NCBI GenBank assembly: GCA_028224375.1
Contig: JAOIVW010000015.1
Location: 1 to 64,000 of the forward strand
Source of the DNA: Hellea sp.
GTDB taxonomy: Bacteria; Pseudomonadota; Alphaproteobacteria; Caulobacterales; Maricaulaceae
Reading direction: 5' to 3'
DNA: 64,000 bases
In this document: piece after piece, positions 56,129-63,202 of the stretch
Layout of the letters: every line of letters starts with the position of its first letter
How positions within the stretch are numbered: the first letter of the stretch is position 1
Notes under the pieces: model-generated
Databases searched by the model: none
What the model saw: only the letters and a program-made list of their open reading frames with translations
What the model was told of the DNA's origin: nothing
Made by a program: the position numbers and the translations under genes

Positions 56129-57703
56129 ATGCTAATTGACCTTGAAAAAGTTGATGGATCGACCTCCATCGATGCGGACATCTGTGTCATCGGCGCAGGT
56201 GTTGCAGGCCAAACATTGGCGGCGGCCTTAAAGGCCACTAAGCTGAAAGTCGTCTTACTCGAATCCGGGGATAAAGACTTCCGCCGCGATACCGAACAAT
56301 TATCAGATGGCGAGAATGTTGGGTTTGAGTATTACGATTTAAAAACCTCTCACTTGCGCATGTTTGGCGGAACCGCCGCGATTTGGGGCGGGCGCTGCGC
56401 GGAGCTTGACGATATTGATTTTGAAAAACGCGACTTTCTCCCTCATAGCGGATGGCCTATTAAAAAGTCCGACTTGGACTCTTATTACGTAAAAGTTTTT
56501 GATCAATTAGGACTGGAACGGCCTGAGGGTCTCTGGGAAAAATTAGGCCAGACACGCCCGCCATTTGACGCCAAAAAAATTGATAGCGGTTTATGGGTTT
56601 TTGATGAAAAAGGTGAACGCTTCGCCGCGACTGACCAGCCCTCATTGGACCATTGCGATATCGTGCTCAACGCCACTGTGACGGACTTTACAAAATCCGA
56701 TAATGGCGAAGTCCTCTCAGTAAAGGCGCAAAGCCTCAAAGACACGGTTATGACGGTGAAAGCGAAAACCTTTGTCCTCGCAGCGGGGGCTATTCAAAGC
56801 GCGCGGCTGTTGCTCGCGGCAGGCGGCGGGCTTGGTAATCAGCATGATCAACTAGGCCGCTATTTCATGGAGCACCCCCATGCGCGCGGCGGTGAGGTCA
56901 TTACCGATAATGTGGCGCGCGCCCTTACAATTCTGCCTCGTGCCTTGCGCCGCAAAGGCAAACGCTATGCCGCTTACATTCGCCCGTCAGAGGCTTTGCA
57001 GCGCGAAGAGGGCATCTTAAATACCTCACTCAGCCTTACCTTGCGCCGCCGAGAAGGCGAAAAAATGGAATCCTACCGCAGCGCCGTGGGCAAGCTTAAA
57101 CATGACTTGCCCTCAAGCCGCCTATGGCGACAACTTTATCATGGGGCGAAAGCTCTGGCGGTCAGAGGGTTGGAAGCGACGGACCCTTGGTCATCTGTGC
57201 TCAATCATAAACTCTCGGGCGGTAAAACTGGTATTTTTGCTGTCATTCGCGCGGAGCAATCACCCAATCCTGACAGCCGTGTTTTACTCTCCGAAGAGCG
57301 CGATGAATTAGGTATGCCCAAAGCTAATTTGGATTGGCAGTTACAAGAGATTGATCGTCATTCTGTGCGCAGATTGATGGAAACGCTGCGAGATGAATTT
57401 AGCCGATTGGGCTTTGGCGATGTTAAACCCTCAGAGTGGCTCTATGACAGTTCAACCCTTTGGAAGACCGATCCTCTAATTTCAGCCCATCCTATTGGCG
57501 GCTATCATCATATGGGCGGCTTGCGGATGAGCGCCGCGCCTAAGCACGGCGTTGTTGACGCGGATTGCCGTGTCCATAATAGCCCAAATCTCTATGTCGC
57601 CGGATCCAGTGTTTTCCCGACAGGGGGCTGGGCAAATCCGACAATCACGATTATGGCATTGGCCTTGCGGCTAGCGGACCATATAGGGCATAAGGCGCCA
57701 TAG
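56129..57703 (+). CDS. GMC-family FAD-dependent oxidoreductase
   Basis: The protein has 524 residues. DICVIGAGVAGQTLAAAL is the dinucleotide-binding motif; FGGTAAIWGGRCAELDDIDF and the end YVAGSSVFPTGGWANPTITIMALALRLADHI are GMC signatures with FAD contacts. The HH near the C-terminus (GGYHHMGGLRM) includes the probable active-site His. It oxidises an alcohol group. In this operon the substrate could be a lipid or headgroup alcohol. It starts 18 bases after the nucleotidyltransferase. Confidence 0.85.
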   Translation: MLIDLEKVDGSTSIDADICVIGAGVAGQTLAAALKATKLKVVLLESGDKDFRRDTEQLSDGENVGFEYYDLKTSHLRMFGGTAAIWGGRCAELDDIDFEKRDFLPHSGWPIKKSDLDSYYVKVFDQLGLERPEGLWEKLGQTRPPFDAKKIDSGLWVFDEKGERFAATDQPSLDHCDIVLNATVTDFTKSDNGEVLSVKAQSLKDTVMTVKAKTFVLAAGAIQSARLLLAAGGGLGNQHDQLGRYFMEHPHARGGEVITDNVARALTILPRALRRKGKRYAAYIRPSEALQREEGILNTSLSLTLRRREGEKMESYRSAVGKLKHDLPSSRLWRQLYHGAKALAVRGLEATDPWSSVLNHKLSGGKTGIFAVIRAEQSPNPDSRVLLSEERDELGMPKANLDWQLQEIDRHSVRRLMETLRDEFSRLGFGDVKPSEWLYDSSTLWKTDPLISAHPIGGYHHMGGLRMSAAPKHGVVDADCRVHNSPNLYVAGSSVFPTGGWANPTITIMALALRLADHIGHKAP

Positions 57704-57713
57704 GATAAAATTT

Positions 57714-58922
57714 ATGAAACTGCTTAATTCCATGATGACCCGCTTTGTGAAAGTCGGGCAACTCACCATTATTGATGCCGATGGCGGCCAGCACGTGCAT
57801 GGCCCGGGCGGCGCGCCGTCTGCGACCATCCGCCTGACAGATAAAAAGCTCTACCGCGAGCTCTTCCTTAATCCCGAACTTAAAGCTGGCGAAGCCTATA
57901 TGGATGGACGGTTGATTTGCGAGGAAGGCGGCATTCGCGGTCTTCTCGATGTCTTTGCCCATAACCGCGAAGGCCTGCGCGGGCAGCCTATGCAAAAGGC
58001 GCTTAAAAAATGGCTCAAAAAAATCAGAAAATGGCATCAGCGCAATAAGACCTCAGCCTCGCGTAAAAATGTGCAGCATCATTATGATCTGTCTAATGAG
58101 TTTTACCGCCTCTTTCTGGATGAAGACCTGCAATATAGCTGCGCCTATTGGCCGTCCGTCGATATTACGCTTGAAGAGGCGCAGCGCCTCAAGAAAGCGC
58201 ATATCGCGGCCAAGCTTCATATCAAGCCCGGTATGAAAATCCTCGATATTGGATGCGGCTGGGGCGGCATGGCAATTTATCTGGCGCAAAATTATGACGT
58301 CGAAGTTGTCGGCGTGACATTGTCTGATGAGCAGCTGGCCTTAGGTAAAGCGCGCGTCAAAGAACTAGGACTTGAGGGTAAGGTCGATTTGCGGCTGCAG
58401 GATTACCGTCATGTGCCAGAAACCTTTGACCGCATTGTTTCGGTCGGTATGTTTGAACATGTCGGCGTAACGCATTTTCTTGAATATTTTTCTAAGATTA
58501 AAGAGCTGCTGGCCGAGGACGGCTCTGCCTTAGTTCATTCCATTGGGCGTAAGGGCGGGCCGGGCACGACGGGCGCGTGGATTCGTAAATATATCTTCCC
58601 CGGCGGCTATTCTCCGGCTCTGTCCGAAACTTTTGCCGAAATTGAAAAGGCGGGACTTTGGGTGACGGATTGTGAAATCTTGCGCTTGCACTATGCCGAG
58701 ACGCTTAAAGTTTGGGAAGAACGCTTTCAGGCGAACCGCGATAAAGTCGCCGAGATGTTTGATGAGCGTTTTTGCCGAATGTGGGAATTTTATCTGGTCA
58801 TTAGTGAGCTATCTTTCCGCCTCGGCAAGCATATGAATTTCCAAATTCAACTGGCAAAAGCCGTTGATGCCTTGCCTGTCACGCGGGATTATATGATGGA
58901 CGAAGAACGCAAACTTAGCTAA
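57714..58922 (+). CDS. cyclopropane-fatty-acyl-phospholipid synthase family
   Basis: The protein has 402 residues. VQHHYDLSNEFYRLFLDEDLQYSCAYW is the CFA synthase signature, KILDIGCGWGGMAIYLAQ binds S-adenosylmethionine, and VSVGMFEHVG matches the active-site region. It transfers a methylene or methyl group to an acyl-chain double bond of a phospholipid at the membrane. It follows the GMC gene by 10 bases. Methyltransfer to another unsaturated lipid cannot be excluded. Confidence 0.9.
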   Translation: MKLLNSMMTRFVKVGQLTIIDADGGQHVHGPGGAPSATIRLTDKKLYRELFLNPELKAGEAYMDGRLICEEGGIRGLLDVFAHNREGLRGQPMQKALKKWLKKIRKWHQRNKTSASRKNVQHHYDLSNEFYRLFLDEDLQYSCAYWPSVDITLEEAQRLKKAHIAAKLHIKPGMKILDIGCGWGGMAIYLAQNYDVEVVGVTLSDEQLALGKARVKELGLEGKVDLRLQDYRHVPETFDRIVSVGMFEHVGVTHFLEYFSKIKELLAEDGSALVHSIGRKGGPGTTGAWIRKYIFPGGYSPALSETFAEIEKAGLWVTDCEILRLHYAETLKVWEERFQANRDKVAEMFDERFCRMWEFYLVISELSFRLGKHMNFQIQLAKAVDALPVTRDYMMDEERKLS

Positions 58923-58934
58923 GGCCGCGCCGTT

Positions 58935-59744
58935 ATGGCAAGTACAGTTGAAAAACCAAAAAAGCTTACAAATCGGCGCCGTGCCTTTGTCAAAAAGACG
59001 GGCAAGAAACTCGTGCGCAAGATTGCGAGTTTTCAGTCCAAGCAATCCGTTGTTCCTGATACGCCTAAAATTGAAAATAGCTATTTTCCTTTCCTCAAGG
59101 ATTTTACCGATAATTGGGAAACCATCCAAGCCGAGGCCAAAGAGGTGCTGAAATTTCGCGAAGTCATTCCGGGGTTTCAGGACATATCGCCAGATCAATA
59201 CCGCTTAGCGACAGAGAATAATTGGAAAACCTTTGTCATATTCGGCTTTGGGCAACGTCTTGAGAAGAATGCCACCTTGACGCCTAAGACGGCTGATATT
59301 TTAGAGGGCGTGCCGAACCTTCAAACCGCCATGTTCTCTATTCTTGCCCCAGGCTATCATATTCCTGCTCATAAAGGCGTCACCAAAGGCATCTTGCGCT
59401 CCCACATCGGTCTGCTCATTCCCAAAGACCGCGAGAAGTGCCGCATTCGTGTCGACGAGACGATTACGGCGTGGAAAGAGGGCGAGATATTTGTCTTTGA
59501 CGATACTTATGAGCATGAAGTCTGGAACGATACGGATGAAGAGCGCGTAATCCTGCTCTTTGATTTTGACCGCCCAATGAAATTTTGGGGCCGGGTCCTC
59601 AATAAATCCTTCCTGCAAATCATGAAGCTAACGGCCTTTTACCAAGACCCCAAAAAGAACCTTCAAACAGCCGAAGACCGCCTAGAGGCCGCCATCCGTC
59701 AAGCCGACGCCAATATGGAAGCTATGAGCGACCCGGCGGGGTAG
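58935..59744 (+). CDS. aspartyl/asparaginyl beta-hydroxylase fold protein (LpxO-like)
   Basis: The protein has 269 residues with a basic N-terminus. ILRSHIGLLIPKD and TYEHEVWN carry the two iron-binding His residues of the 2-oxoglutarate-dependent AspH family, and the Arg of VRIR-like RIRVDE fits co-substrate binding. Family members LpxO and OlsC hydroxylate acyl chains of lipid A or ornithine lipid, so acyl 2-hydroxylation is plausible in this lipid operon. No membrane segment is obvious. It is the last gene of the operon, 12 bases after the CFA gene. Confidence 0.82.
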   Translation: MASTVEKPKKLTNRRRAFVKKTGKKLVRKIASFQSKQSVVPDTPKIENSYFPFLKDFTDNWETIQAEAKEVLKFREVIPGFQDISPDQYRLATENNWKTFVIFGFGQRLEKNATLTPKTADILEGVPNLQTAMFSILAPGYHIPAHKGVTKGILRSHIGLLIPKDREKCRIRVDETITAWKEGEIFVFDDTYEHEVWNDTDEERVILLFDFDRPMKFWGRVLNKSFLQIMKLTAFYQDPKKNLQTAEDRLEAAIRQADANMEAMSDPAG

Positions 59745-59782
59745 AATTTGTCGGAAGAAGTTTTTTGTGTTAGTTTTAAATC

Positions 59783-60241
59783 ATGATTTTTACGGAGACA
59801 CAGAAATTTAGCGCTTGGGTACTGTGGCTGATGCGAGTCTGTTTTGTGATTTTCGTGTTGGCGTTTTATTTCGCCTATTCGCAAGGTGTTTTGGTTAGCC
59901 CCTTCGTGCCGCTGATTATCGTCCTTATCTCTGCGCCTCTTTTTCTCATATTGGAATTTATGAGCCTTAAGACTCGGTTTGACAAAAAGGGGATTGAACT
60001 GAGCTTTAAGCCTTTCACTCAGAAAAGCTATAACTGGCCGGACATCCAAACGGCTGAACTCATTGATTACGGTTTCATCGGCGGGTGGGGGATTCGCAAA
60101 AGCGGTGAATATGGAACCGTTTATAATACGCAGGGCCAAGAAGGCGTTTTGCTGACGTTTAAGGATGGCAAAAAAGTTCTTATTGGCACGCAGCGAAAAG
60201 CCGCTTTGCAAAATGCTTTGAAGAAATACTTTAATAAATAG
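59783..60241 (+). CDS. small membrane protein with PH-like cytoplasmic domain
   Basis: The protein has 152 residues. Two membrane segments (VLWLMRVCFVIFVLAFYFAY and FVPLIIVLISAPLFLILEFM) are followed by a soluble domain with TRFDKKGIELSFKPF, YNWPDIQTAELI and VLLTFKDGKKVLIGT, the pattern of bacterial PH-like domains. Function is unknown. It lies 38 bases after the operon and may be part of it. Confidence 0.6.
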   Translation: MIFTETQKFSAWVLWLMRVCFVIFVLAFYFAYSQGVLVSPFVPLIIVLISAPLFLILEFMSLKTRFDKKGIELSFKPFTQKSYNWPDIQTAELIDYGFIGGWGIRKSGEYGTVYNTQGQEGVLLTFKDGKKVLIGTQRKAALQNALKKYFNK

Positions 60242-60318
60242 ACTAGCCAAATAGCGGACGGCACGGGTCAACTGACATCATTCAGTCGCTATTCAGCTTC
60301 GCGTTCCTATATGTCTAA

Positions 60319-60332
60319 CGAACATATGTTCG
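60319..60332. promoter_or_regulatory. perfect 14-bp palindrome upstream of the YidB-like gene
   Basis: CGAACATATGTTCG is perfectly self-complementary and lies 43 bases before the ATG at 60375. The core GAAC-N4-GTTC equals the Gram-positive-type SOS box. Alphaproteobacterial LexA normally binds GTTC-N7-GTTC, so the regulator may be another protein. A binding role is inference. Confidence 0.45.
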
Positions 60333-60374
60333 CCCTTTTGGTTTGGGGGTCTGAGCCAAAAGTACCTTCTATAT

Positions 60375-60782
60375 ATGAAAGTTAAGATTATGGATATTAT
60401 GAACCTTGCCAAAGGCATGCTGGCTCAAAAACTCGGCGGAAATAATGCGGCTGTTGGCGCAGCTCTAAACGGGCTGCTCGGCCAAGGTGACAAGATGGAT
60501 CTTGGAAGTCTTGTCAGCGGCTTTAAGGAAAAAGGTATGGGTGATGTAGCTGAGTCGTGGCTCGGCGACGGCGAAAACAAGCCTGTGTCCACAGATCAGT
60601 TAAAAGAAGTTTTAGGTGAAGACCAGGTCGCGCAAGCCGCGGCTCAGCTGGGAACTGATGAAGGCTCATTGCTGGACGGGCTGAAAGATGCTTTGCCGCA
60701 AATGATTGATAAAGCCAGTAGCGGCGGCTCTCTCTTGGGCGGCCTTGGTGGTCTCGGCGGAATGGCAAAGAAGTTTCTCTAG
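60375..60782 (+). CDS. YidB/DUF937 family protein
   Basis: The 135-residue protein shows the YidB layout: NLAKGMLAQKLGGNNAAVGAALNGLLG, GLGSLVSGFKEKGMGDVAESWLGDGENKPVS-like stretch and a C-terminal Gly-rich GSLLGGLGGLGG. YidB is a small soluble protein of unknown function. The ATG at 60375 or the one at 60390 could be used. A perfect palindrome lies upstream and a terminator follows. Confidence 0.8.
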   Translation: MKVKIMDIMNLAKGMLAQKLGGNNAAVGAALNGLLGQGDKMDLGSLVSGFKEKGMGDVAESWLGDGENKPVSTDQLKEVLGEDQVAQAAAQLGTDEGSLLDGLKDALPQMIDKASSGGSLLGGLGGLGGMAKKFL

Positions 60783-60805
60783 GCTGACTACACAACAACT
60801 ATCTG

Positions 60806-60833
60806 AGGCGTGCCCGTTCGGCGCGCCTTTTTT
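60806..60833 (+). terminator. rho-independent terminator after the YidB-like gene
   Basis: AGGCGTGCC (60806-60814) pairs with GGCGCGCCT (60820-60828) with one T-G wobble, and five more T follow. The minus strand has no T run after the stem, so it acts on the plus strand. Confidence 0.8.
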
Positions 60834-60863
60834 AATGGACTAATGACGTAAAGCCCAAGGTGC

Positions 60864-61397
60864 CTAATGAGGCGTGAGAGAATAAACAAGCCGCGCCTGA
60901 CTGTCTTCTGAATGATGGGGTGAGAGGCTATAGGCGTTTTTGACCAGGTTTAAAAACACCCCCGGCTCTTCTGCATTATAGTCAGGGCTAAAGATTAAAG
61001 TAGTATTGGCCTTAAACCCATCTCTGTCTGCGGTTAACTGTAGGGCGAACATATTATCGCGCAGTGCCGTCACCGCGATATAGGTTTTGGGCGCTGAACG
61101 CTGCAAAGTGTTGGCCTTATAAGGCCAATCAAAAACGGCGACATGGCGAATCGGGCGCATAAGATATTTGTTCAGAGAATCGCGATCAGACTGATGTTCA
61201 CCGGTCAGCAGCCAAACTTCATCAATGTCCAGTGCCGCCGCAATCTTATGTATTGACGCTTGGCGCGGCGTATGTCCGCCGCCTTCCCAGTTAGCCACAG
61301 TGGGCTGGCCGACACCGCAGCTCTTGGCAAGCGCGATTTGGGATAAGCCCACTTCTTTGCGGCGCTGTTTGATTCGGATGGCTATGTTCTTAGGCAT
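60864..61397 (-). CDS. XRE-family (Cro/CI-type) transcriptional regulator
   Basis: The protein has about 177 residues. The N-terminal HTH is clear: IKQRRKEVGLSQIALAKSCGVGQPTVANWEGG, with residues through IHKIAAALDI. The C-terminal part, APKTYIAVTALRDNMFALQLTADRDGF, resembles a degenerate S24/LexA-like domain without a visible Ser-Lys pair. Start at the ATG at 61397, with GAGAG six bases ahead. An inverted repeat just upstream (61411-61427) suggests autoregulation; the small-protein gene next to it may be a target. Confidence 0.8.
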   Translation of the reverse strand: MPKNIAIRIKQRRKEVGLSQIALAKSCGVGQPTVANWEGGGHTPRQASIHKIAAALDIDEVWLLTGEHQSDRDSLNKYLMRPIRHVAVFDWPYKANTLQRSAPKTYIAVTALRDNMFALQLTADRDGFKANTTLIFSPDYNAEEPGVFLNLVKNAYSLSPHHSEDSQARLVYSLTPH

Positions 61398-61410
61398 AAA
61401 TCTCTCAAAA

Positions 61411-61427
61411 TATTTGTTTATCAAATA
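61411..61427. promoter_or_regulatory. putative operator of the XRE regulator
   Basis: TATTTG and CAAATA flank five bases (TTTAT), a perfect inverted repeat 14 bases before the regulator ATG. Its position fits a Cro/CI-type autorepressor site. Confidence 0.45.
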
Positions 61428-61588
61428 ATTTTAAGCTATTCATATAGCATTCATAGTGTTTAATAAAAGAGGTAATTCGTGAAAAATATCTAAAAGTTAC
61501 ATAAATTTCACGTTATCACTGGGGTTTAGCAAATCTAATATGAACGAAAACTGAAAGATGACCTCACATCTCCGTTACAAATAATTTA

Positions 61589-61638
61589 TCAAGAAAACGA
61601 ATAATTTTCTTGAAATTGGGTCGTTGATTTCCTAAATT
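61589..61638 (+). promoter_or_regulatory. promoter with overlapping inverted repeat for the 66-residue protein gene
   Basis: TTGAAA (61610-61615), 17 bases, then TAAATT (61633-61638) fits a housekeeping promoter. The -35 lies in the right arm of a perfect 9-bp inverted repeat, TCAAGAAAA (61589-61597) and TTTTCTTGA (61605-61613), so a repressor bound there would block it. Assignment by eye. Confidence 0.45.
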
Positions 61639-61647
61639 GATACTAAG

Positions 61648-61669
61648 GGTGGAAACCTATTGTTTCACC
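61648..61669 (+). promoter_or_regulatory. 5'-UTR hairpin of the 66-residue protein gene
   Basis: GGTGGAAAC pairs with GTTTCACC, one bulge, five-base loop. It would form at the very 5' end of the transcript predicted from the promoter at 61610-61638. About 48 bases and AGAGGA follow before the ATG. Confidence 0.45.
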
Positions 61670-61717
61670 GCGGCGGTCTCAGGGACGATTCCGACGCACC
61701 AACGAAAGAGGATTGCT

Positions 61718-61918
61718 ATGAAAGGCGATTATTGCACACGAGAAGGCGCGGAGCGTCTTAAAGACCAAATTGAAGCCTATTGGGCTGAGCGTGGACACGA
61801 TGTACGCGTCAACCTAATCTCAGGCGGATTTCTAGCATCCATGCGCTCAGCGCGGACAGATGTAAGGTCTAACCTTATCAACGGCGTACCAACAAGGTCG
61901 ACTGAGAACTTTGCTTAG
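61718..61918 (+). CDS. conserved 66-residue alphaproteobacterial small protein
   Basis: The product is MKGDYCTREGAERLKDQI continuing to RSARTDVRSN and NGVPTRSTENFA. I recall the family as common and short in alphaproteobacteria, annotated as hypothetical. It looks cytoplasmic. I choose the ATG at 61718 because AGAGGA lies nine bases upstream; the longer frame from 61637 covers a structured leader. Its stop is followed within bases by three hairpins and a terminator, and the last 45 codons recur in a duplicate at 62137-62271. Confidence 0.8.
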   Translation: MKGDYCTREGAERLKDQIEAYWAERGHDVRVNLISGGFLASMRSARTDVRSNLINGVPTRSTENFA

Positions 61919-62016
61919 ATTGAATTTTGCTCCGCAAAAATCAATCAACGTTTGGGCCAAAAGCCCGAACGCAAACATCTTAAAAAACGACCACTCTTAG
62001 GTCGTTCTTTTAAGAT
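61918..62016 (+). ncRNA. three-hairpin structured RNA element, copy 1
   Basis: H1 is at 61918-61946 (GATTGA/TCAATC, ATTTTGC/GCAAAAA). H2 is CGTTTGGGC/GCCCGAACG at 61949-61971 with loop CAAAA. H3 has ATCTTAAAA plus AACGACC pairing with GGTCGTT and TTTTAAGAT (61977-62016), loop ACTCTTA and one bulged C. Copy 2 changes both sides of each stem. A T-G pair in H2 is kept in both copies, which would be A-C on the other strand, so the RNA is probably plus-strand. It lies directly after a coding stop, so it may be a 3'-UTR or a processed RNA. Confidence 0.65.
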
Positions 62017-62069
62017 AAACACAGAATCTAATTAGCAGCGCTGCCGCGCTGTTGTTCAAATTTCAAATA

Positions 62070-62118
62070 ATGTTTCAGAAAACGACCCAAGGGTGGTCGA
62101 ATTCTGAAGCATTTTTTT
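62070..62118 (+). terminator. terminator of copy 1
   Basis: An 11-bp stem ATGTTTCAGAA/TTCTGAAGCAT (one wobble), a small internal AA/AA loop and CGACC/GGTCG lead to a seven-T run at 62112-62118. Confidence 0.75.
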
Positions 62119-62136
62119 ATGTGAAATTTAAACGAG

Positions 62137-62271
62137 GCTGAGCGTGGACATGATGTGCGCGTAAACTTAATTTCAGGTGGATTTCTAGCATCCATGCGCT
62201 CTGCGCGGACAAATGTAAGGTCCAACCTTATTAACGGCGTACCAACAAGGTCGACCGAGAACTTCGCTTAA
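62137..62271 (+). pseudogene. N-terminally truncated duplicate of the 66-residue protein gene
   Basis: Its 44 codons match residues 23-66 of the full gene. Twelve sense bases differ but only one changes a residue (Asp to Asn); the stop is TAA instead of TAG. Upstream in frame is a TGA at 62122 and no start. Such a pattern is unusual for a dead copy. A short product from the ATG at 62194 is possible but lacks a good ribosome site. Confidence 0.6.
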
Positions 62272-62369
62272 TTCGATTTTTGCAAAGCAAAATTCGAATA
62301 ACGTTTGGACCAAAGGTCCGAACGCAAACATCTTAAAAAACGCGCACTCTTAGCGCGTTCTTTTAAGAT
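62271..62369 (+). ncRNA. three-hairpin structured RNA element, copy 2
   Basis: H1 is at 62271-62299 (ATTCGA/TTCGAAT, TTTTTGC/GCAAAA). H2 is CGTTTGGAC/GTCCGAACG at 62302-62324, loop CAAAG. H3 has AACGCGC/GCGCGTT in place of AACGACC/GGTCGTT, same loop ACTCTTA and same outer ATCTTAAAA/TTTTAAGAT (62330-62369). Compensated differences from copy 1 show that pairing, not sequence, is kept. Confidence 0.65.
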
Positions 62370-62382
62370 AAACCAAATAACG

Positions 62383-62413
62383 AACAACAGCATTCACGTG
62401 CTGTTGTTTTTTT
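62383..62413 (+). terminator. strong terminator of copy 2
   Basis: AACAACAGCA (62383-62392) pairs perfectly with TGCTGTTGTT (62399-62408) around TTCACG, followed by a T run to 62413. It protects against read-through into gph antisense. Confidence 0.88.
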
Positions 62414-62422
62414 ATGTGAAAT

Positions 62423-63094
62423 TTAAACGACCTCAAGCACAGCCGCCGGAACATCGCGAAAACGGCTTAATATCCGGTCGCCCCCAAGCTTAATCACCGG
62501 TATCGTCGAATAGCCATAGCTCATCACCAGGCACGGCACTTTGGCATTTTTTGCCGAGAGCACATCGGGGCGGCTATCCCCGACCATGACAATTTTGCGT
62601 TTCCGCCCGCGATGTCCCGCCGCTTTCCAAATGTGATCGGCATAAGGTTTGTTACGCACAAGGTCATCACCGCCCACCACGCGCACGAATAAATTAGACA
62701 AGCCTAGTTTTTCAATCAGGGGCCGCGCCAAATAGCCGGGCTTATTCGTACAGACCGATAATTCTGCGCCCTCTTGTTTTAAGGCTTTCAGCGTATCTAC
62801 AACGCCGGGGAAGGGTGTGCTGAGCTGGCAAATATCCTCGGCATAGAGTTTTAAGAACAGTTTCTGTAATTCATCAATGCGCGCGTCAGGCACAATATGA
62901 TTCTCGCGCGCTAAAGCGCCGTTAATCAGTGCCCGCGAGCCATAGCCGACAGCCTTACGCGCCTGCTCAAAATCAGTCTCGGGCAAGCCTTCCTCGGCAA
63001 TCACGGCATTGAGCACTCGCACAAGATCAGGCGCTGTATCTATAAGCGTGCCGTCCAAATCAAAACAGAGGGATAAATTGCGAAAACGTGCCAT
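62423..63094 (-). CDS. gph: phosphoglycolate phosphatase-like HAD hydrolase
   Basis: The protein has about 223 residues. LCFDLDGTLIDTAPDLVRVLN is motif I with the DxD pair, VCTNKPG motif II, and MVGDSRPDVLSAKNA motif IV. It belongs to the Gph group that removes phosphate from 2-phosphoglycolate in the cytoplasm. Start at the ATG at 63094, just ahead of the first motif; the longer frame adds a non-conserved segment. Its 3' end forms one breakpoint of the tandem duplication. It is divergent from glmU. Confidence 0.88.
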   Translation of the reverse strand: MARFRNLSLCFDLDGTLIDTAPDLVRVLNAVIAEEGLPETDFEQARKAVGYGSRALINGALARENHIVPDARIDELQKLFLKLYAEDICQLSTPFPGVVDTLKALKQEGAELSVCTNKPGYLARPLIEKLGLSNLFVRVVGGDDLVRNKPYADHIWKAAGHRGRKRKIVMVGDSRPDVLSAKNAKVPCLVMSYGYSTIPVIKLGGDRILSRFRDVPAAVLEVV

Positions 63095-63202
63095 TAAAAA
63101 ACCAAAATAGAATCGTGCGTTAAAGCGCAGCATCGTTTATGCCAAGCCCACGTCAACCCTGCGAATCGTTAAAACTGCGCCGGAGACGAGAGGAGAACCG
63201 CC

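Larger units (their letters stand above)
61398..61717. other. 320-bp AT-rich intergenic control region
   Basis: No coding frame of note. It holds the candidate operator at 61411, a 9-bp inverted repeat at 61589-61613, a promoter at 61610-61638 and a 5'-UTR hairpin at 61648-61669, all annotated separately. Confidence 0.6.
61783..62135 (+). repeat. tandem duplication, first copy (353 bp)
   Basis: This unit runs from codon 22 of the small-protein gene through three hairpins and a terminator to AAATTTAAACGA. The last bases equal the 3' end of gph, including its stop region. Copy 2 follows immediately at 62136. The junction fits a simple tandem duplication. Confidence 0.8.
62136..62430 (+). repeat. 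tandem duplication, second copy (295 bp)
   Basis: It starts at the same codon as copy 1, retains the hairpins, and has a different terminator. It ends inside the last codons of gph (AACGA at 62426-62430). It is 58 bp shorter than copy 1, the loss lying between H3 and the terminator. Confidence 0.8.

Noticed and set aside
60241-60375. Possible tRNA or other stable RNA gene between two plus-strand genes
   Set aside because: No acceptor stem, T-loop sequence or CCA end could be found; only the 14-bp palindrome stands out.
61918-62430. Possible CRISPR-like array from the repeated hairpins
   Set aside because: There are only two copies, the unit is about 300-350 bp and includes coding sequence, and there are no regular spacers or cas genes.
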